A DNA stretch of 64,000 bases from Acanthosoma haemorrhoidale (taxonomy: Eukaryota > Arthropoda > Insecta > Hemiptera > Acanthosomatidae), in contig OV884012.1 of the NCBI GenBank assembly GCA_930367205.1, positions 49,745,239 through 49,809,238 of the forward strand. Reading direction: 5' to 3'. Positions 24,736-37,129 of the stretch are shown in pieces. The stretch's first letter is position 1. Each line of letters begins with the position of its first letter. The notes beneath the pieces are model-generated. The model saw only the letters and a program-made list of their open reading frames with translations. It had not been told where the DNA came from and searched no databases. Position numbers and translations under genes: made by a program.

Positions 24736-25714
24736 AGCGAATCCGATTAAGAAAGCTAGACTTAATGTTGAAGGGTAAGACACCATCACCTCAGCACAAC
24801 CTCGGCAACTTCGTTCGACCCTACCTCTTCATGAGGTGTTACACCGTGAATTTATTTATATTTTATGGTGGTGCAACCATAAAGGCAACAGATGTCTCTC
24901 TGTACCTGTTTCATAGTAAACCACACCCCTTCGGGCTAGGCATTTGTTAATTACACTTGTTAATTAATGTGGTATTTCAAAGGATTATAATCGTTTATTG
25001 TTGTAGTAACGGATATGAAAGATATACTCTATGTCAGTAACAGTAAGCCACACACATACTTTCAATCTAGAAACTCTACAGAGCTGTTACAAGCCACAAG
25101 TTAAAGTTAGACGAGAAAGGAAGCTTTCCATCAAAAATAAAAGATGAGTTCCACAGAACTCATACACAAGTATGTAACTTAGAAAAATTAATTTCAACTG
25201 AATGACGTTCGTTCTTGTTTTACTGCAATAATAAAAGTTTTATTTCATATCAAAGCTAGTTGTGTTTTTATCGCCAAGCCAGAAGGGAGGTTTTACTTTT
25301 AAGAAGGTACGGGAAATACTTTCTTCTACCTTCTATCAGCATTGATGCAATTATAAATGTTCTATAAACGCACTTATAAAGGTACCTAATCGATCGAAAA
25401 TCTTAAATAGGTATTTGACAAAACGTTAGGTTTTACCGATTTACATTTACTGAAAATTGAAAAAAAAAGTTATTACGTTATCTCACAATAAAGTGTTTTC
25501 ACTTCTTAAATATAGTAACTACTTCTTCATTGACACTTCTACTAAATAATTATAACTAAGGAGAGGTGCTAAGTTACACTCACCAAAAAAAAAAAATCAC
25601 CATAAAGTTTAACTGATTACACCCATCATATATTTACCAGAAACCATTGGCATTAATGCAAAATTTAGATGTGAACCCCTTGTTTTACGTCATATCTATT
25701 TTTTACAAATTACA
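24736..25714. other. AT-rich stretch, nothing recognised
   Basis: No gene or repeat family found. Confidence 0.35.
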
Positions 25715-26655
25715 TTTTTTTTTTTCTGGCCTCTTTAAATTCACAGATATACAATTATAGATCCTCAGTCGAATCTACTTACAATTTATTTTTGTATTTC
25801 CTGTAACGTCGCTACATTATAAACAGGTTTTGTTATTTTATAAAAATTATATAATGAACAAACAAGTATAATGATACCCATTATACGTGACTGGACTAAA
25901 CTGATTAATAAAGGTGATGGGGCTCACCTTTTTGATCAAACTTAAAACTATCTTACATACTAATTCTTAACCTAAATTTTCCCCGACAGTCTGTTGCCAT
26001 CGATGCGGGAGAGGTGGTGGGGTCATAGTGTTCAACACTGGGTTTCTCAGGTGCTGAAAAGAGTCGAAAAACTTGATATGTCTCCGGCGAATGAACTCAA
26101 CCAACGACGGCACACCAAGCAACGGGTGCAGGTCTCTTTAACGCTTTAACCTCTCGCGAGAGGTATGTCGGACCACTTTTCGCATGATCCCATTCTGGAA
26201 ATGCAGGAGACATTTACCTGTATTACCAGTGAAGGGGGTAAAATAGCGGGGTACCGTACAGCAGAGCTGGCCGGAGGACACATGTATAGATCATCAGTTT
26301 AAGACGAAGCGACAGGTTGGGTGAAGTTAGCAAGTGCGATAGCCGGTAAGGCCTGTGTCGTACTTTTTATATTTGTATGAGTAGGAATGAAACGTACAAA
26401 ATGAGTAGAGAAATGGACCATCCATTTTTATACCCAGATAGTGCATTTAGAAAGCTGGTGAGTTCTCTTGCCTTTCTATAGAATATGATTTTGGCAAGGA
26501 TTTTTTCCCCTTTTGGAGGGAGATTACGCAGTCGGTCTTCTCGGCGTTTACACTGATGTTTAACATGCCGAGTCTGTCACTGGTTACGTTACAAACTGAC
26601 TCGGCCTGTATAAGAGCTCTTGTGCACTCATGATGCTGCTGCAAACGAGGAGAAC
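25715..26655 (-). mobile_element. LINE family A, longest copy
   Basis: The longest family A copy, with complete 3' UTR (T run at 25715-25725 on plus is the A tail). Minus-strand frame 26662-26447 carries LNISVNAEKTDCVI, matching the RT block after the active site in the 17.9-kb copy. Further along, the ORF tail and the UTR (CTGTCGGGGAAAA boundary near 25980-25990) match the other copies. Stops and frameshifts break the frame. 5'-truncated; the junction at about 26650 is abrupt. No clear target-site duplication. Confidence 0.75.
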
Positions 26656-28189
26656 GCTGCATTCAAATATTTTTTATTATAAATGGTCACATGCAGTTTA
26701 TTTAATTAGGAAAAAACTACTCAACCCATAAATTTAAAATATAGATTATTAGCACTAGTTTCAATCCCTGTGTTTCAGGTCTGAATTCAGCTTGTAAGAT
26801 CCACCCATCGTCGTTTCTGTTTTTAAAAACGTGTTGGCTAGTGTTATTTAAGCCAAGACAATAGAGAACCACTTTCCACTCAAAGCTGAAGTAAATAATT
26901 AATTTTCATTTAATGTTCAATCTAATAAATGTAACGATATTATAATCTTAGATCAATCTGCATGCCCCTAATCCATGCTTACATTACTTGGATACTTTAC
27001 AAGCCGTAAACCGTTGTGAAGAATTCATAAATTTAGAAATTATAAAAAAATTTTAACGAGGACGGTGAAATTATGAACTTAAAAGTCTTATCACTTATTA
27101 ATTGCTGTTATTCAAACACTATTGGGGCATAAAATAAAGTTGAAAATATAAAATTTCTTGTTCCTGAGCAATTCAGAATATATAATAATGGCAAGTACAC
27201 TACATTAATGACTAATATTGACTATATTTCGGTCATTTAAAAAAATAATTCAAGTGAAGTTCGATGAACTATAGAATTTATGGTTACGGCTGCTAATACG
27301 ATTTTCATAACTTTTGGTAATTATTGATTACTTGATGTTGGTTCAACTTAAATCCATTTAATGTTTCACGTCTTTAGGCCGGAAACAAGAAACTATCACT
27401 AGAAAATACATACAAAAGGGTGAAAACATATTGGTTCCTGGTTTGAAAAAAACTAACAAAATTCAAAATAAATGAGCGTGAAAATTGTTGTCCTGTTGTC
27501 CTGTTGTTGTTTTACTAAACTACTGACTCTTTGCCAGTGGGATTGCTCGTGATGAAATCAATTGCAACAACTCTATTTTGTTGTTAACCCCTGAATAAAT
27601 TACCTTGGAGTCTATATGCCAAAAAACACTCTAAGTGAAATATCGATATCTAAAATTCATCCAGCTGTTTCCCCTTCTTCTCTTTTCCATGCTGTTGTGG
27701 ATATGAACAGAATGAACGGCATCGGGAGTATAAGTAAATTAATTTTCCCATTTTTGTCTTCCAACTAGATAATTATTGTCCACCACAACCAGCAATCAAA
27801 CCATTTCAAAAATTATCAAGAGTGTCACTTCTCAGCAACTAGATTAATACTGATACCTGTCGTTTTGGTTATTTTTATATTTCACCCCCAGACATTCCAG
27901 AGTAACGCAAACACATAGTAAGTTATATTTTTCGATGATTACAGGGAAAATATAACAGGAAATATTATACATACGATATCATGCTAAGGGAAATTCGCAA
28001 TAAGGATAAAAGGAGGCAAATCCTCTCAAGGGATTCCCTATAATTACGTTATTATACCTTACAATGTAAGTAGGGCCTTGTATAAGGAAGGACCTCCTCG
28101 AAGAAGCTTTACATTACGCCGCTAAGGCAAAAAACGAAAAAGAGAAGGCAAGGAACCTATAAAGTTCATCATAAAAATATACAATAAGG
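26656..28189. other. AT-rich stretch, nothing recognised
   Basis: No gene or repeat family found. Confidence 0.4.
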
Positions 28190-28400
28190 AATGTTTTGCT
28201 GAAGAGGATTTCAGCTGAAGGGTCAAGAGCTCTGGAGATCGGATCCGAAAGCACCCGAGGTCCAAACAAGGCTAACACATATTACTCGACCCCGCTCGCA
28301 AACAAACCGGATGTTTTTATTTGTGCTTCTGCTACAGAATCGTCCTTCTTAAGCAGTGCAGATTCGCTGACGTCAACCATTGCTGTACCGTTCACAGTAT
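28190..28400. promoter_or_regulatory. GC-richer island with perfect CRE
   Basis: Contains the palindromic CRE TGACGTCA at 28368-28375. An 81-codon plus frame (28196-28441) spans the block without recognised domain. Candidate enhancer or a short exon of unknown type; neither is proven. Confidence 0.25.
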
Positions 28401-28960
28401 TTCTTTTGGAAACCAGTTTTTATAATATCTATACCACTTAGCATACTTAAATATTTGCAACGGAATAAAACGTATTTGATAACGTATAAATACCTTAAAT
28501 TCATGATCCAGAAATGAGGGGCTCTACTTTGATTCCCAAACGACAGTGGTCGTAAAGATTAATCAATCTGACATGCAATAACTTAAAATGTTGAAGACCT
28601 ATAATAAAAAGCAGTGCTGCCCGTTCCGTTCACATTCAATACTTCACAAGTCAGAGCTCAGGGAGCAATTCAAGATTAAAAGTTCTGATTTTTACACCAT
28701 GTTCGAGAACACATTGCTGGATGTAATGAAAAAATAATTTCAGAACTGTCCTGAATCTAAAGTTTTGATAGCCACCAGTAGAAATCGCATATTTAATACT
28801 TATCAGCCCGGTTTGAATGTTTATTTTGTCCAATATTTGTAAATGTCAATATTTTTGCTACTTTGGTCAAAATACAGAACAGTTTTTAAATAACTGTAAT
28901 GTACTCCAGGAACCATGTTATCTCTCCACACCATTCCTTCACTTTATCCGTGCTTGATTT
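28401..28960. other. AT-rich stretch, nothing recognised
   Basis: No gene or repeat family found. Confidence 0.35.
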
Positions 28961-29247
28961 CGTTCATATATCCTTTATTCCTTTATTGTGCAATATTTAC
29001 AATCTGCCTTTTATAAGGCAATAAGTAATTAAGATATAGGCTCTCATTCATACAATATTTACAGTTCATCATTCACTCGCTCATTCATGCAATATTTACA
29101 GACAGCCCAGAGACCCCCCAAATCCACCGCAAAGAGAAAGCGGAGTCTTGGGAAGTCCCCCACGCTCCTCCGTCAGCCGCGTCACCGGATACTAGCCAGT
29201 GGATGCTGACCAAGAGCGCGAGAGCCACAGACGCCGTTCATATATCC
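28961..29247 (-). mobile_element. LINE family B 3' UTR insertion with 13-bp TSD
   Basis: The insertion (28974-29234) is 3' UTR only, ending on the left with an AATAAAGGAATAAA-type tail (minus strand). It is flanked by an exact duplication of CGTTCATATATCC at 28961-28973 and 29235-29247. Compared with the 22.4-kb copy, a small piece near CCACATGG...CGCATGCG is missing, as in the 58.3-kb copy. These two share a subfamily deletion. Confidence 0.85.
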
Positions 29248-29448
29248 AAACAAATTATTCAGTTCATAAACTATGCACATTTTTGAACGAAGGGGAGGAA
29301 AAATGGTGAGGTGACTAATATTCATTAATGTTATTTTAAAGGGACATGATTATTTCATTTTCATTTGCAATGAGTATAATTATCACTCTTACTTCACCTG
29401 CTCATAAATTTATTTAATTTGAAAATTTTTGAATTCCGTACATTACTA

Positions 29449-30099
29449 ACTTGTAATATAAACATTATATATAATTAGTACCTTAAATAATAAATCTTCT
29501 GTCTCTCCAAAATATAGTATTTATTCGCCAGAATGGTCCAAAATGGTCTATCCAATTTATAAGTTATTAAAATTTTAAATTAAAAAAAATTTGGTACAAA
29601 AATAATAAAAAATTTAAGAGAACACAATAATATATTAAACCCAAAGCTACTCGCCCAATTGATGGTGTGAAAAACCTATTACATTAGAATTAATTTATAT
29701 AATATAGACTTTAAAATAGGTTTGCTAACTCTTAAAGTGGGTGTCTTACCGTACTTGTCTTTATTATGTCTTCTTCTTTATTGTCCAATGTTATACTATG
29801 TTATAGAGCACAGAGTAAGTTATTCTATTTTAAAGTATGTACTATATAAATTATTTCTAATGTAATAGCTTTTCACACCGTCTATTGGTTGAGATCAATG
29901 TATTATTGTTATTTTTAATTTTTTTATTACTTTGGTTTGTATTTTTTTTTAATTTCTCATTTTTATAACATATAAAATGGATGAACCATTTTGCACTACA
30001 TCAGTGTTAATATTTAAGGTTACTGGTGAATAAATGTTATAATGTGGAGAGAATGAAAAATTATTATTTAATGGGTACATTGCATTAATAAGAATTTCA
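29449..30099. mobile_element. Large foldback (long inverted-repeat) element
   Basis: Left arm about 29449-29719 and right arm about 29826-30099 are imperfect inverted copies around a spacer of roughly 106 bp. Matching landmarks: GGTGTGAAAA (about 29663) against TTTTCACACC (about 29870), TATTACATTAGAA against TTCTAATGTAATA, CTTTAAAATAG against CTATTTTAAAG, AAAATGG plus CTATCC against its complement near 29980, and CTCTCC against GGAGAG near 30047. No coding capacity. This could be a foldback DNA transposon or MITE with long terminal inverted repeats, or an inverted duplication. Outer ends are uncertain and no target-site duplication was identified. Confidence 0.65.
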
Positions 30100-30148
30100 A
30101 GTTTGTTAAATTCTTGGCTAAGTATTGTCAGTAATAAATAAATAAATA

Positions 30149-30192
<44 letters not shown>
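30149..30192. repeat. (ATA)n microsatellite
   Basis: About fourteen uninterrupted ATA/AAT units just outside the right arm of the foldback. Confidence 0.95.
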
Positions 30193-30415
30193 TGGTACAC
30201 TAACTCAAAATAGGACGCACTTAAAACCGATTTGCATGAATTTCACACAAATTATCCTCACTATGTCTATTATTTATACTTGGCCTCCAAGATAATTGAT
30301 TTTCTGTAAACTGAGATTGAAATTGTAGTTTTATTATTTTGTACATGAATCAACTGTGATACTTTTATAACGCAACATAAATTAATTGGTAAATAATCAT
30401 TGATGCAGTAGTAAA

Positions 30416-30766
30416 ACCTCTTTATTGGGCTAAAATGACAATCTGCCTTATTGGGAAATAATTAATCGTGATAAATGTTCTCATTCATGCCATATTTATA
30501 ATTTTCATTCACTCGCTCATTCATACACTATTTACAAACAGCCCAGAAACTACCCAAGTCCACATGGTTGTCGAGACCCTTGCATGAGAGAGAGAAAGAT
30601 GAGTCTTGGGGAGTCCCCCACGCTCCTATGTCAGCCGCGTCACCGGATACGAGCCAGTTGAGGCTGACCAAGAGCGTGAGAGCCACATACGCTCTGGAGA
30701 TGATTGGAGAAACTAGCCATTGCCAGGACTCCCGCTGTCAGGTATTTACAGCAGGTCACGAGGACA
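30416..30766 (-). mobile_element. LINE family B, 3' UTR copy
   Basis: Matches the family B 3' UTR along its whole length (minus strand, AATAAAG-type 3' end at left), including CCTCGTGACCTGC at the right end, where ORF2 would begin. More diverged than the 22.4- and 58.3-kb copies. No clear target-site duplication. Confidence 0.75.
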
Positions 30767-30779
30767 CACAATATATTTA

Positions 30780-31079
30780 AACTGAATGGCCTATGTGTGT
30801 ATTTAAATACTAACTTCCCAAGAGATTGTAATATATAATTTAAATTTTAACTCATAATTGGGGTTGGATGAATGCAACAATGAATGATGAAATTACTTAA
30901 GAAAAATTGAAGAAAAAAAAATCTGTTTACTTGTTCAACTTCAATAAAGAAAACGTTTGCTTGAAAAAAATCAAAAGATACAGATTTTCTCTTCAACTCG
31001 TTAAATTTCAATGAGTACGAAAGGTGGTAGATAGAAGATGGGAGGTATTCCTGTGCAGTGGGGAGCATTTAATATCGCG
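30780..31079. other. AT-rich stretch, nothing recognised
   Basis: No gene or repeat family found. Confidence 0.35.
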
Positions 31080-31320
31080 TTGAAACATTGACAAAAGGGG
31101 CCTGGTAAGGCTCAACAGTTAAGGTCTTTAACCCAGTTATTCCAACCCATTGGGCCTTTTCACACGTTTCCGCGGTTCCCATTACAGCAGCAATGGAGGG
31201 AAACCAGAACCGATTTTGCTCGGATGGGGGGGGGGGGTAGCTTGTCCTTATTAAAAGCCTTTTAGAGGAAAGGGTATCGTCAGAAATATCCCAACGGACA
31301 ACCGTCCAAGTTTTCATACT
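31080..31320. promoter_or_regulatory. GC-richer island with G tract
   Basis: A balanced-composition block with a 12-G run near 31226-31237. An 82-codon minus frame has no recognised domain. Weak candidate non-coding element. Confidence 0.2.
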
Positions 31321-32929
31321 CTTATTGGATTTTATGGTAGCTTCTTTTCACAAATTCTTTCGTGATAATTTTGTACCCAATCTCATCAATAAATAAACTA
31401 AGTACTTTAATTTAACAATTAGCCTCAAGGTATGTATGGCTTTCGCGTAAAATAATCAGAATCTGGCCTAAAATAAAGCTAATAATAATAATCGCCTGTC
31501 GAATATAACTTAACTGCTTCCCATGTAACTGCACAATATAAGTCAAAAAGTTGGCTACACTGCCTCTATCTAATATAACCAACTAAACGCATATTATTTT
31601 CATTTCTACGATTCTCTAAATTGGTATGTTTATTATGCCTCCAATTTTATTTTACTATTGTATAATTTCTGTACTTTTATAAAATAAATAACGTTTAAAA
31701 CTGTCTTAGATATGTATTTGTGCACAACAGCTAATAACATTATATTGCTGAGCTCTGGCAAATCAAACATTCCTTCACGGTAACCAACAGACATTGTAGC
31801 ATAAACTCGAGGATTTTAAAGTCGATTATCTGAGACGTGATAAATAAAATAAGGTATTAAATGTCACATACCCGACATATTTATAAATAATTTTAAGCCC
31901 TGCTTTGAATTTAACAATATGAATGCTAGTTCATCGACAATAATTTAACTCAACAATTTTGTTTTCATGAATTTTAAACTGAATTGTGTTTATTGTTTAT
32001 TCATGAACGGAATTATGAGTGTAGACAGTTTAAGGAACAATATCGAAGGATGTTTTCTTCGCAGGCTTTGTAAGGTTCTTAATTATTTATTACCTACTTG
32101 TGGAAATATCTATGTGTATTTTGGCTCAAAAATAGTCATAATTACATTTTGAAACCATCGCCGATTAGAATATTTTTTTCGAGTATTGTAAATTGTCGTA
32201 AAAGAATAAAATATTGATTGGAAATCCCAATCAGGTCGAACAGATCAAAAAAGTGATTGTATTCTTAACGACAAAAGTTTACTTTTGGAACCTTTTTGAA
32301 TTTATTTCTGCATTACCACCCTCGCTTATCAGAGCACACACAGAACTTTTAATCTAAAATAGCGTTTATGAATTGAGTTGAGAAAACTCAGATGTCAGGG
32401 GTAAGCGTGTTGGTTAATTTCTCAAATTTAACTATTTTCTATTTATTTCTGTTAGTTATATTAACTGCACATATATAGCCTTAGCCCCCTATAATTGTTC
32501 CTAACATTTAAGGACCATTGGCACACTTTCCTCGGGTTTATGGTCACTATCCCAACAAAATGGGAGAGAGAACTATTGGATGACAGCCGACATTTCTGAA
32601 AGCAGAGACACTCCATTTTGTCTTGGCAATAATGAAATACCCACTAATTTATCAGTAATCAACTGCACATGATCTTAATCGATAATTAATCTAGATAAAT
32701 GATTAAAGTTTATTTAATGTTTTAACATTTGTGGTTTTAATCATGACGTTGTTGTATTTATCTCTCAGTAACATTCCGGAAACAATAGCCTTTGTATTTT
32801 CCTATGATACCGGATTCAAAAGAAAATTCTGAAAGGTGAATTGTGAACGACGGGCTGCGTTGTTAACGGAACAAAATAAAATACCCAAAACACAACAGTT
32901 CCAAAACGGCATTGATACGATCTAGAGCG
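31321..32929. other. AT-rich stretch, nothing recognised
   Basis: No gene or repeat family found. A 61-codon plus frame at 31967-32152 is not recognised. Confidence 0.35.
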
Positions 32930-33380
32930 CGGATGAACAAAAGAAACTCTGGCACTGACATCCGTTATCTCCTGGAGATAGTCAGACGGAAATTGAATCG
33001 GGAAGGGAGGAGAAAATAAAGAGAAAAAACGCTGCCGTTATGATTAGTCTTATCAGCGCCGGTCGGGGAGGGGGTGCGTTAACAGGGGTTAAAATCGTCA
33101 GGAGAGGAAGACTGGAGGAATCCAGGGTGGCAGACCCGGCGTATTTGCATAAAGTAATATCCCTCCTTCGGCGGCGGTCGCTCTCCAGACGGGGGAATTT
33201 CCCTGGGTTTTTCATCCCCCGCTGGCACACAGGACGGCCTTAATAAAGAAGAGAAGAGAGAGCCCCCTTCGACATGTAATAACCGGGGCACATTTAGCCA
33301 GCGACGAACCCTTTAGTCTCAACCGCGCTAGTGCCGCTTCAAGTCCGTCACGTAGCGGCATATGTCGGCATGTATAGTGC
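32930..33380. promoter_or_regulatory. GC-rich island with kappa-B palindrome and octamer
   Basis: Contains GGGGGAATTTCCC (33191-33203), a perfect NF-kB/Dorsal/Relish-type site, and a second kappa-B-like GGGTTTTTCATCCCC directly after it (33205-33219). A perfect octamer ATTTGCAT lies at 33143-33150, GATTAG and TTATCAG near 33040-33055, and GTTAAC near 33078. Frames on both strands are open but none resembles a known protein. This is the island with the strongest enhancer-like content in the window. Confidence 0.4.
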
Positions 33381-34089
33381 TTTTGCATTCATACTGGGCT
33401 TAACCCCTTTTAGGAATGATCTGCATCTATTTCGACTCCCATTGAATATCCATTATTGGATTTTCATTGACAGATAAAGGACTATGTTTGAAAAATTCAG
33501 TTGCGACTCTTAAAAACAAATTTTATGGGTAGGGTCACATTTAGGGTTGAGTAGGTATGATTACTCATTATATAAATCACTAGATGAAATAATCGATGTT
33601 CAGTCGTGTCTTTTCAGCCTTGAATAAATAAGAGCGTAAATAATTTATCAAAACAAACAATTTTCTTTATATTTATCCAATTTTCTTTCTTAACGAAATT
33701 TATATTGGTTGAGTAGAGGAATATTAACTCATGATAACATAAGAGCCATCTATCCGTAGAAAATATTATAACATCTCATAAATCTTTTTTATATGATTCA
33801 TTTGTAAACCAGCTTACCTGACAGGTAGTGGATGCTGGTAAACCGAATGTCTCAAAGTAAAGTATGATTCAATCTCATTATTTTTAATTATCAAATTGTT
33901 ATGATTTTTCTAAGCACATCTTCTTAGGTGTAATTCTGGATCTGACGATGTACGTATGTAACGGACGCCTGAGAATATTACGTATGCAATACCGCCTCTC
34001 ACGGGTTCACTTCACTAGACCGACCGCTTCAATCAGATCAAATTGTTCTTAAAAGATCCGATATTCCTGATGTATATGCCATGTACTTT
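33381..34089. other. AT-rich stretch, nothing recognised
   Basis: No gene or repeat family found. Confidence 0.35.
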
Positions 34090-34270
34090 CTCAGATGTTG
34101 ACATTATATCTTTTGCGGTTGGCACTGAGGAAGGGTGCGTGCTTATCGGCCCCTCATCGCCCAACCTGCCCGCCATTCGTTCTTCTAGTCGTAAATCACC
34201 CCTGGATCGGTCACAAAATCCCCATGACTTTTGCAACATTAAACTATTTCTCTTTATCGGCACCAGTGGA
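34090..34270. promoter_or_regulatory. Small GC-richer island
   Basis: Balanced composition with open frames on both strands (93 codons plus, 76 codons minus) lacking known domains. Could be a short exon or a regulatory block; I cannot decide. Confidence 0.2.
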
Positions 34271-35522
34271 CTGATAACATTGCTCGAGAACGCTATTAAA
34301 CAACAAACTCAATCGAAGAATTAACTCAACTAGAAAAAAAAGTACACAAACATAAAATACAAAAGCGATAATTCTTTTAAACTATTATCAATTAAAAACC
34401 CACCCAACCTACTTTAGTATTTTGAATTAATTTCAATTAAACCAATTTTAATTTATTTGATAGTACGTAATGAATTATTTTGAGGCGGTCCGTCTACTTG
34501 ATATTATATAACTTTCTAGTGTACAATTTTTGTAAATTATTGTGCACATGGCATTCCTTATGTGTATAATTATGCCTCCTTTTACATATAATTTGTTATT
34601 TATCGTTTAGTTTTTAATGTCTGTATTTGAATTCAATTGTTATATGTTTGGTGTTTGTTTATTCTTTAATTTGCACAACATGAGGATGACAGATGCGGAC
34701 CTTCAAAACCACTTGCTGAAGACAAAGATAAGTATTGAACAGGCGTCCACGTTGGTGTCATGCAATCTACATATAAATATTATAGCTTTGCTTTATTTTT
34801 TTCTAAATATCGGTGCCTTCACATTGTATTTAATTTGCGCTGATCGGAGCTTCGCAAAGCGAAATTATTTTCCATACTTGAAATTCAATAACTTGAACAT
34901 GGACTGTACGAAGATTAAGATCACTCAAGCCGCAAATAAATTTAAAATAGTCACATTCTAGAAATCTAATTGCGTAAATAATACTACCCGAGTTTCAATA
35001 ATTATATATTTTTGTTTTTAATTCAATTTTTAAAATCAAATGTGCAGAGAATCTTTGAATTTGAAAATTTAGTGCCACAATCGTCTATTAAGGAAATGTA
35101 CGAATTAATAAGAACCATTGGATGGTGGCTCACACTACCCCAACGAATCTCATCTTGCCCTAGACACCTGTTAACACATGGCCTACATCAATGCCAATGA
35201 ACGAAAAATTGCGCTTATGTCAAAGAAACTTAACTGCTGTTCTGTCAAATCATTTGACTATAACGACAATACCAAAATTGCCTACGACTAAGTACAAGAA
35301 AACATACTCAATTTTTATTATTTGTGTACTAATCTTATATTACTATCATGCACTAACTTAAATAGAGAAATCTAACACGTGAAAAACCCTAATAATGTTT
35401 CATACTTCAAAGTTGATAATATTTTTTTTGGATTGAACTGAAACCTATAAATAAAAAATATGTTCTTCTAGTTACACAGTAACAGTTCTCACCTAGTTTA
35501 AATGATTGTACTGATTAAATGT
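34271..35522. other. AT-rich stretch, nothing recognised
   Basis: A 114-codon plus frame at 34617-34961 looks AT-driven, with no known domain. Nothing else seen. Confidence 0.35.
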
Positions 35523-35826
35523 GATCTATTTTTTTTTTTTTTTTTTTAGTATGTAAGTTAGTTTTAAGGTTAATCAAAAAGGTGAGCTCCATCACCTTAT
35601 TAGTCAGTTTAGTCTAGTCACGTATAATGTATATCATTATGCTTGTTTATTCGATTATATAATTTCTATAAAATAACAAAACCTGTATATAATGTAGTGA
35701 TGCTACAGGAAATACAAAATAATTTTTAAATAGATTCACCTGAGGATCTATAATTATATATAATTATCTGTAAATTTAAAGGGGCTATGAAAAAAAAAAA
35801 AAAAAAAAAAAAAAAGATCTATTTTT
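35523..35826 (+). mobile_element. LINE family A 3' UTR insertion with 11-bp TSD and T run
   Basis: The insertion (about 35534-35815) carries the family A 3' UTR and a pure A tail of 26 bases (35790-35815). It is flanked by exact copies of GATCTATTTTT at 35523-35533 and 35816-35826. Unusually, the 5' junction is a T run (35529-35547) that extends beyond the duplication before the UTR begins. The long pure tail and exact duplication suggest the youngest insertion in the window. Confidence 0.9.
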
Positions 35827-37129
35827 AGTTCATGTGATCGTTTCCTTTTTTGTCTTTTATGACTTTGAAGGTTTCTTTGAAACCTACTTTTTGCTGCAGG
35901 TAAGTTTCCTTTTGAAAGTGGAGTTTGTGATATAAAAACTCAAAATCAACCCACTGCAAGCAAACATTTTTAAACCTGCTATAACACATGATTGTCCTTT
36001 TTTTTTTTATAAATGCCACAAACAATTTTTTTTTGTTAATATAATCAATTCTCATTAAACACCATGTTTTTAAACCAGAAACAAGAATAAAAGTAGCTTT
36101 TTATAAAATATTCATTGACATCTCATGCCCTACAGATGCAATATTATAAACTGAGGAATAACACTTTAAAATTTCGAGAACATCATACTTTCCACAAAAA
36201 TGCATTTCATTCTTATATTTATATAAATTTGATTCAAATATGTTCAATTTTATTGTGTATTTGCAACTCCAACGGGAGAAAAAAATACTTTTTGTTTATT
36301 ATTGAAATTGAATTGAGTATTTAGAGAATAAAAAAAATATATCAGGAGATTTCTGGATGGCTCAGATATTGAGGGTAAATTGACACAGGCAATAAGGCTT
36401 ACCTTGAAGTACCCAGTAAAGCATATGGGAAAAGGCGTGAAATGCAACGTTTGTAAGGAATTGAGGAATAGGGAAGAAGGGATACTGGTAGACTTAATAC
36501 AAATCGCTTATGCAAAACACCCAAGGTAAATGTTGGTTTAACTCAAAAACATAGATTTTCCACCCATTGCGTCAAAGGAGAACTGACTTTTCCATGACCA
36601 GTGTTCAGGCAATGTTCTGCATTATCATTTTTCATTCATTTATGTTATTACATAAGAATATACATTATCAAACCACCTCAGAGCAGCAATTCATTCATCA
36701 CATTAGTACTGGTGCTGGTGAAGTAGTGAAGCACATAGGAGAAAGAGCTGGAACTACTTCGGCCATATACCACTCAGCTCTTTGTGCTAAGCCCTTGAAT
36801 AAGGAGACTTAGTATAGTAGAGTAAATAAGAGACAGGAACAGGGAAGCGCTAATCAGGTTAGATCTCAGAGACACTCTCCCATGAGTTAGTGAACCGCAT
36901 GGATCGAGCTACGGGAGGATGGGATGGCCAACTATTGCATTTATGGCACAGTAATACCTTATTCTGTTGCTGCTGCAACATTATCTAATCAACCACAATT
37001 CATATCAATCACACAACGTAGGCCTTCAATTGCACCACCACCCATCATTCATTCTTATTCAGTTTACTTTATAATTTGTTCACGACCGATAAGCAAAACT
37101 TACTTACAAACTAACAAGATTGTACCCTG
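35827..37129. other. AT-rich stretch, nothing recognised
   Basis: A protein-like patch near 36680-36810 (HHISTGAGEVVKHIGERAG) in an 81-codon plus frame could be a transposon relic, but I recognise no family. Nothing else found. Confidence 0.3.

Noticed and set aside
29949..30200. 83-codon minus frame with a poly-isoleucine start
   Set aside because: The isoleucines are the (ATA)n microsatellite and the rest lies in the foldback arm.
34617..34961. 114-codon plus frame
   Set aside because: AT-rich composition, no domain, no splice or promoter context.
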